Shown here: positions 40,201 to 49,200 of the stretch, piece by piece | How positions within the stretch are numbered: position 1 is the first letter of the stretch | Layout: each line of letters begins with the position of its first letter | Assembly: GCA_039105265.1 (NCBI GenBank) | Contig: JAPFFF010000006.1 | Coordinates: 3,658,001 to 3,722,000 of the forward strand | Direction of reading: 5' to 3' | From: Tritrichomonas musculus | Lineage: Eukaryota > Parabasalia > Tritrichomonadida > Tritrichomonadidae | Length of the DNA stretch: 64,000 nucleotides | The notes under the pieces: generated by a model | The model's database searches: none | Told to the model about the DNA's origin: nothing | The model's input: only the letters and a program-made list of their open reading frames with translations | Made by a program: the position numbers and the translations under genes

Positions 40201-43200
40201 TTATTAATTAGTCAAAATCAAGGGGAAAATCATCTTATTGCAAATATATGGTCAATTTTATATGGATTTTCATATGAACAAATTGATTTATTGAAGAATT
40301 ATATTCATCCTTTAGAAAGTAGAATGATTGATTCTCTTTATAAAATTTACTCTACTTTATTTGAATATGATATAAAAGAAATCCATAATTTGACGAAAAA
40401 GATGCTTCAAATTGGAAATGATCAAAGCTATTTATGGAAAGTGTTTTCTAAGAATTTTGATTTGATGAAAAATATTGGTTTAGATATAGAATCAGTAATC
40501 AGTGAAATTGATAATGAAATACAATATCTGGATAATTGTTCAGTCAATAATATTTGGGATCCATATATATTTATTAATCGTCTTAATGAAACCAAAAATA
40601 AATTCGTGTTTTATCATTATAAGAGCATTGATATTAATAGGTTTTATTCTGAATATATAATAAAGCTCACTAACATCAAATTAAAAAATAAAAATTATGA
40701 TCCAATCAAAACCATATTATTAGGGCAAATAACAGAGAATATTCAACACTTAGATCGTGAAAAGAATTCTTGTATTTTAGAAAAACTTGCTATATATAAG
40801 GATCAAATTGACAGATTCCTTGAAATGACTGAAAAAAGAAGTGAAGTTGATTATGCCCAAAATAATATAATTTGGCCAAATAACCATAATAGAATTAAAT
40901 CCAATACTAAAACAAAAAAAATTGAACTTTTCAATCATATTTTATGGTTCTCCTCTATTTATAGAATCATTGATAGAATAGAAGTTTGCCCAAATGAAGA
41001 ACTATTCGAAGAGATCTTGAAACTTTGCAGCTTTCCTGAAATGAATAATGCAGTTAAATACTTAATAAATAGTTATAATAATAACAATGAAAAAATTGGA
41101 AGGAGGATACTTCCTCAGGATATCGAATTATTATTTTCAAATCTCAACGCAAAGTTTCTATCTAAACTACTTCAATTTGAGCTATTTGATGAATTTGCAA
41201 GAATAAATAGCATATTTGATACAATTGAAAATAGGAAATGTGTTATAAATGAAGAGTTCTCATCATGGATTTATGAAGAAGCTCAAAAATATCCAACAGA
41301 TTTTCTTTTATACTTCCCAATATTTCAACCAAAAGATATTTTATATTTATTAATTGATTATGGCAGCACAAATAACGTGCCTCTTAAAGGTCCATTTTTT
41401 TTGGATAATTATTGTAATACTATAGTTAGAGGTTTAAGTAATTTAACATATTCAAATTTCGATAATTTTGAACAATGCTCGGATATGATATGCCAAAATG
41501 TTATCAAAACGATTTTTGGTAATAAAGTTATTATACAAAATGATCATCAATGGCTAAAAAAATTTTTAAAACAACAAAATAAAGTGTTGGAAGAAGAGAA
41601 ACAAATATTGAATATCATTTACCAGGTTATGGAGATTGCAGAAAAATTTGATACTCTAAAAGCATATAATTTCTCATTCAATGATAAAAAGTTTCTTGAT
41701 AATAACTGGTTTAATGATGAAGAATTTATTAATAAATATCCTTCACTTGTTTATTGGATTTGTAAGAATGATCGCTGTACAGCTCAACTCAGGAATATCT
41801 TTGATAAAGAAAATTTCCAATTTAATGAAAATTCAAATAGCTTTCCTTTTGTGCTTTTTGTCTTGAGGATAATGTCTTCATATGAATCAATCAAATTTGA
41901 CTATGATTCAATACTAGGCAATGAGATCTGTAGATATGTTGGAACTACTATCAGATCAATTGTTAAAGAGAAGGTAGAAAAAAAAGAAAAAATTGGTACA
42001 AAATGGCTTAATGTCCTTCTTTCATATGTTCCTCCAGAAATTTCTGATCCTAATTATAAATTGATTAACCAATTCATTATAAACCTTTCCAAGCATAATT
42101 TTGATAAACAAGAAGAAAAATATAAGATAAAAGAAGAAATTTTGAAAATTATTGATATTGTCATTAAAATGACCTTTGATGATACATTTTGTGATTTATT
42201 GAAAATAAAAATTAGATCCAATAATCAAAGGATAATTGGGAATAATGAAAACAATGAAAATAGTCAAAATGATGTAGAAAAAAAAGAAATAATATCCTTT
42301 TTGGTTGATCCAAATGTATTTATCAGTGAAAAAATCTCACTAGAACTTGATAGAGTTTATAACCAAATTATGGAACTTCCAGCATTTGTTAGATTAGATC
42401 AATATGTCAATGATATAAAGACCAAAGCAGATAGATTGCTTGAATTATCCCAAAAAGAAGATGAAAAAATATCTCTTGAATATGGAAAAAATAAAACCGC
42501 AGCAAAACTAGAGCATATAAAAAATCAAATTAAGGATTATATTGACTATTATCAACAAATCAATGATATTTACAAGAAAAAATCCTTTGTAAATGATTAT
42601 GAATTACAAACCTTATGCGAAAAAATAATTAACCTGAAAAAAAAGATTCCTGATAATTTTGTTGATGACAAAGGTCAACTTTTTATATATAAAAGAGATA
42701 AAACGTACATTATCGAACCCAAAGAAGAAGAAGTGTTTCTCAATTATATATATATATATATATTAAAGCCTTATAAAGATGATTACAATATCGATGAAAA
42801 TTTCATTAACAATTATCCTGAAAATGAAATGAAAAAATTGCCTACAAAAGCCAAATTAAAGTTTAGTAAAGATATTGAATATAAGGAATATATCAAAGAC
42901 ATCCTTCTATTACGAAATATAATTAATCAATTCAGTCAGAATTTTCAAACAAAAAACATAAACCAATATGAATTTGAAAGTTTAAAAGACGCTATTACTC
43001 TAATTAAAAAATTAAATATACAACAATATCAGATAGATATTTCTCAGGAGATCCAAATTTTATTAGAAGATTTTGTAAACCTTTTGCCACAGATCAAAAA
43101 AGATTTGAATGAAATTAAAGACGAAATTGATAATAAATATAGAACTCTCTTCATATTGAATTGCAACAAAGGATTAATATCTCATTTGGAAAGCCAATAT

Positions 43201-46200
43201 AAACTACCAGTTCTCAAAAAAATACCTCGAATTAGCGAAAAAGACATTTTCAAAAGTATCATAACAGACAAATTAATTTCATCACCAATTTTAAGTGTTA
43301 AAGATAATAAAATCGTTTGTTGTTTTGATTCTTTAACATGCACAATTAATCCAATGACTCCTTCAATCTATTCAAAAAAGATTTCATTGAATTTAATATC
43401 ATTCATTGATGAGTCAATTCATGTTAATATAGAAACAGATCAAAAATATTCTCAATTAATATCATCTAAAGGGGACTTTTCAAAAGATGATCTAGTTCAA
43501 ATTTTTATATCTTTACCTAATCTTTTATCACATCAGCCTGAAGACTTAAATATTAAAATGAATATTCACATTACATCTCAAACTTTACAAGAATTAAGTC
43601 TTCCTTGTAATATTTCAATAAAACTATTGCCAATTTCTTTTCTGATAAAATGCAAACAATTTAAGTTGGCATATAATGAAAACTCTTTTTATTTATGCAC
43701 AGATCAAGTTGTTTCCAAAACAAAACTTAATTTTTCATTACAAAACTACTATTATAATAGTAGTAAAATGATTTATGATATCAAATTATCAAGTTTTGAT
43801 GATAATACAGCTCCTGAACCATTAATATCTGGTTCAAATAATACAAAAAATGGTATAAGAATTGAGATCCCATATGTTGAAGAAGTGAAGCATCTGCATG
43901 CAGCAATTCTTTTTAAGTTCTCAGATCAATTTTCAACCTCGATTATCATAGATGCAGCTTTGATTCCATTTGACTTTGCCTTTGAAATATATGATCCTAG
44001 GTTAAAACAATATGCTTCTCAATCAACAACTATATTTTATTCATCAAACTATCTTCCTTACGAAATCAATTTACATTGTAGAATTTATGGCCCATCATTT
44101 ATACAAGAAATGAAAGGTTCAATTCAAAGTTCATATCTAAAAGAGCTTGCTTTGATTGAATATAAAGGTATTAATGAAAATTTTGTTATTGAGAAAAGCA
44201 AAGAGTTTGACATATTCATTAAAATAAATGAATCAATTTGCCATAGATCAGAAAATGAAAATCATCTTGCATTTATAGTTAAGATCAACGAAGTATCTAA
44301 AATATTTATTTTAATATTAACTGAATTTGATATGAATATCATTGATCAATTTATTAATTATGGATATGTTCAATCTTCAAATAAATGGGAGAAAGTTTTA
44401 GATCAATCAAATGAAAAAAGCAAATATAGCTGCATTATTAACCCATTTTCTATTTCTTTCCCGAGTATGACATATATAACATATTACAAGAAATATTGTA
44501 AAGTTGAAAATGATATTGGAAGCAACAAGAATATATTTATTTGCATTAATTCAAAAGAAGAAAAAATGGAAATCAAATCATCTTCAACATATTCTCTACA
44601 AATTAATGTTGGTGATCAACATATATTGCCAATTTATGGAATAATTAACGATAACTGGTTCCCTGCTTTCGGAGAATACCCAATCCTAAATTGGAATGAA
44701 CTAGATTATCAACCAGAAAATATTCAAAAGGCCAAAGATGATTTAGAAAATCTTAAAACTCTTGCTATTGCTATATCTTCCAATTTATTTAATTTTTTGG
44801 TACAGTTAACAAAAATTAAAGTTTTTCGAAAATTGAAAGTCATTATTGAAAAGCTTCCAAATAATATCAAAGAGCTTTTTGATTCATATATAACCAATTC
44901 AAATAAAATTGTAGACTCTGACCAAAAAATGAATATTTATATTCACAATGTAATTAAAAAGATTTATGATGTTTTTAAAGCACGATATATCGAATTAAAA
45001 TTTAATTTCTTTTGTTTCTCAGGCCTTCCTCTATCGAAAGAAGAGATAAATAACAAAAAGGAAGAATGTTCTGATGAGTATGTACGCCTCGATCAAAATG
45101 TTATTAATAATAATTCAATGACAAATAATGATGAAGATTTCAATAAAATTATTAATGATGCAAATAGAATTCATATACAACCCAAGCCATCATTAGAAGA
45201 ACAAAGTTTTGTTTACTTGTATACTGAAAATACAAATCCAATTCCAAAAAATACCAATGATATGCCAAATTACATTGATCAAGTAACACAAAACCAAACC
45301 AATTCTGGAGTTGAAGAAATCAAGGTTGATTTACCTAAAATTGATTATCCAGAAAATAATTTGAATGACATTTCTATTTCAGTATTGAATAAACTTTATA
45401 AGCAAGGCATTCAAAGATCACGAGTTCTACCAATATATGTTAAACAAATGATATCAGCAAAATTATTTGAAAATTATGATAATGCTGTTGATTGTTTTTA
45501 TAAATTGCAGACATTATATCAATGCGCACAGAATAATGACTATTCATTCATTTCAATGACAACAGAATTGTTCAAGAAGTCATTTGTTTCAATGGTTGAA
45601 AAATTTAAGCGAGCTGGAGTTAATTTACAACCATCATTTTTAATTGATTGTGATATCAAAAATGAAATTACGCAAGATTTCATCCAAATTCCAGATTATG
45701 ATAGACCAGTTTTACCTTCTAAAGAGTGGATATCATCTGATAAAGTTCAATTCTTACAATTACCTAATTTACCATCTCTTCTATATAGAAAGTTCAACAT
45801 GGATAAAGACGAAAAAATCAATATTGAAATCTCATCAGACATTCCAAAAGAAACTGGTGAAAAAGATATGACTGAGCCTATAAACGATTCAAAAAATGAA
45901 GATGAAGAATTACCCATAACTGACTTAGAATTTCTGAAATTTATTTCAAATAACAATGAAGAAGAAGGAGAGAAAGAAATACAAAACGAACAGAATGAGC
46001 TAAATGAACATAATGCCAATAAACAAATATTTGTTAATCAAAGTACACATAAAAAAACTGTAGATAGTGAACAATTTGAGGAAATAAAATCGCAATTTAC
46101 TGAAATAAATGCAATTAATCGAGCTATTTCTAGAATGAAAGAAATAGATAGGCAATCTAATTTAATTCTTACAAATGAAACTATTCATCCATTTAAACAT

Positions 46201-49200
46201 GATTATCTTAAACCAGAAAAAAATGTATTTCCAATCATTAATCTAATGGAACAAGCATCTTTTCTTGCTCAAAAGTTCATAATAGCTGCTTCAAGTGCTG
46301 AAATTCCATTCAATCATATTGCAGTAAGTATACTTGTTGATTGTAGTTCATTTATAAGTGATGAAAATAAGATATTTAATATGATGATAATTTGTGCATT
46401 AACAAATGCTTTGACAGCTTTAGAAATATCATATTCAGCGGCTGTTATAGCAGATAAAAACTTTAAAGCCATAATAAAACCATTTGAAGAACCTCATTCT
46501 GCATTATGCCTCCAAAGAATATGTGATTGTCTGTTAATAAAACGCCACAGAACTAATTTGGCAAGTTCAATTAAATTAGCAATTGATTCAATGAAATGGA
46601 CCAATAATAAAAATATAAAGCATCGTGCCATTTTTGCATTTACAGATGGTCTTGATGAACAACTAATTCTAACAAAAGAGTGGTCGCAAAAAATTCTATG
46701 CCATGAAAATCTTTCAATTGGTTTTGTTTTCGTCAAATCTTCTCAGCTTGTTGAAGACAATTTAGAATTTGTTGAAAATGTTTGGAAAACATTTGAAACA
46801 GAAGTAAGAGATCATAATGCTCTTTCAATTGTAAAAATTGCTTCTATAACTTCTAAACTTTGCAGCGATCTTAATAAAAAGTTAATGGAGCTTTTTGCAA
46901 ATGTTATGAATAGAAAAGAAATCATTGATGACAAACCGCCAGAAAATAAATTCGAAGATCCATTATTCGCAATTGAAGAAATAACTATAAATGCTGATAT
47001 TTATAAAAACTATCTTAATGCTGACTTTCAAACTATTAATGAAATATTTGTTGATACAACCAGAGTTTTGAAAACAGCCAATTCACATATTGATAAACTC
47101 GATATCTCAAATTATCGAAATAAAACAAACAAAATCTCTACATATAACTATCAAAAGATTGTTTCTGAAAACATTATTGAAAATAGGCTACTTAATAAAA
47201 GAACTGTTGATCAATATGCGATAGAAACCATTTTTAATCCAAATAAAGCTTCACAAACAATTTTGTCATCCACAGGTTCCAATATAGATATAACTGCTTT
47301 AGTTCTCAATTCTCTTGATCCACATCCTGATCCATTGATTTTCCTTGAAGAAAAAGGTGGGTTGATGAAGAATTATAGCGTTTCAATTGTCATTGATTCA
47401 TCTTATTCTTGCTTTAATGATTTGACAGGCGCCCATTCTTTCCAAACTATCAAGACAATTCTGTCATCATTAGCAATAATTGATCTTCCATGCTTCGATC
47501 TTATAGTCACAGGTGATCCCAATCCGATAGTTATTTGTAGTGAAGTGGGGACACTCAATGCACTTAAAAGCAAATCGCCTTTTTGGCAATCTTTGTTAGC
47601 TGTCCTTCAAAGGCCAAATAAAAATGTTGATCTTGGATCTGCAATTCATGCTGCATTTGATTTAAGAAGAGTAAGAACAAAAGAATACACAAATATTCTT
47701 TTTGTTCTTACAGATGGTTTTTATTCGAAATCAGAACAAGAAAGAATAATTCATAGTGTTAATAATTGTGTTCAAAGTGGAATAAATACTTTTGGAATTG
47801 GAATAGGCATTTATCCAAAAGGAATTGAAAAATTATTCAATCAAGTAGTGTTTTCACCAAATCCTGCAAATGTCATTAAATCGATATCTTCTTTCTATGG
47901 CAATTATATATCTGGTTTAATTAATGAGATGCAGCCTCTTGCACCATTTTATGCTGATCAATCAAAGCTACGGGATGCTATTGTTGAAATGATCCAAAAT
48001 GAAAAAACGCCATCATTTATTTCATTGGTGAAAGAATTGAATCAAATTGTTCCAACTCTTGATGCTTTTTATGATATGTATAATGAAGAAAAAGATGTTG
48101 GTAATGAAGAAGATGGCTTTACTAATCCAACTGGCAAGAATACAGAAATTTATGTTAAAGATCTATTGAAGGGACAAAAAATACTAATTGTTATGCTTTG
48201 GGATTATACATTAAATGAAATGAATGAAGAGAACTTTATACATCCAAAATATATTAAGAAAGAAAATAATCCAACATCGGAATGCATTGAATCAGCCGTT
48301 GAACATTTTGGAATATCATTAGAAATTGTTCAAAATTATGAAGATGCAATTAATAAGTTAATTCACAATTCAACACCTGGATATTGTGATTATTATGCTG
48401 TATGGATCTTTTGTGGTCCACCTTATCCAATTCTTCCTGATAAAGAATCAGATCCTAATCTAGTCGGCCAGTTTATTGAAGTTTTGATTAAATTTTGGAA
48501 AAATGGCGGCTCTCTTGTTTTTTGGGCAGATGGAGATCCATTGAATTACCAAGTTAATCTTTTCCTTGAGAAAGTCAGATTTGAAAATGAACCAGATTGT
48601 CCAGATGGCGAAACTCTTTTGCGTATTCATAATGAACATGAAGGTGGAGGAATTCTTAAAGGTGATGCATCTGGTACACTTTCGAAGCCAGGAACTTTTA
48701 ACAGAAGTCCACAATTCTTTAAGCAATGCCAAAGAACGACTTTGTCACATAATATTGGCAAAATATTTGAAGGGATTTCTATTTCATATGTTCCATGGAC
48801 TCATGGTTCTTCTTTAATAAAACCATTTAAACCTTTTGCTAGAGATACAGAAGGAGCAATCAGTTCTATGTTTTATACGGCCAATTTATCAACTGGAACA
48901 GGCGATATTGTCATTGATTGTGGATATACAAAATGTTTCACTCATATGTCATCTGATGGAACTTTTCGATATATTCAAAATATAGCTGGATGGACAGCAA
49001 GACCCGAAGTTCATAAAGCAATGGATAACATTGAACCTTGCGATTGGAGACCAAAAGCAATTGAACATGAACTAATCAAGGGAGAAACATGGGACAGATT
49101 TGAATCATATACTGATTCAATAGATACATATAAACTTAGAACGCTCTGGGCAATTGATTCATCAAAATCCGTCAAAGACAATGAACTTTATCATTCAAAT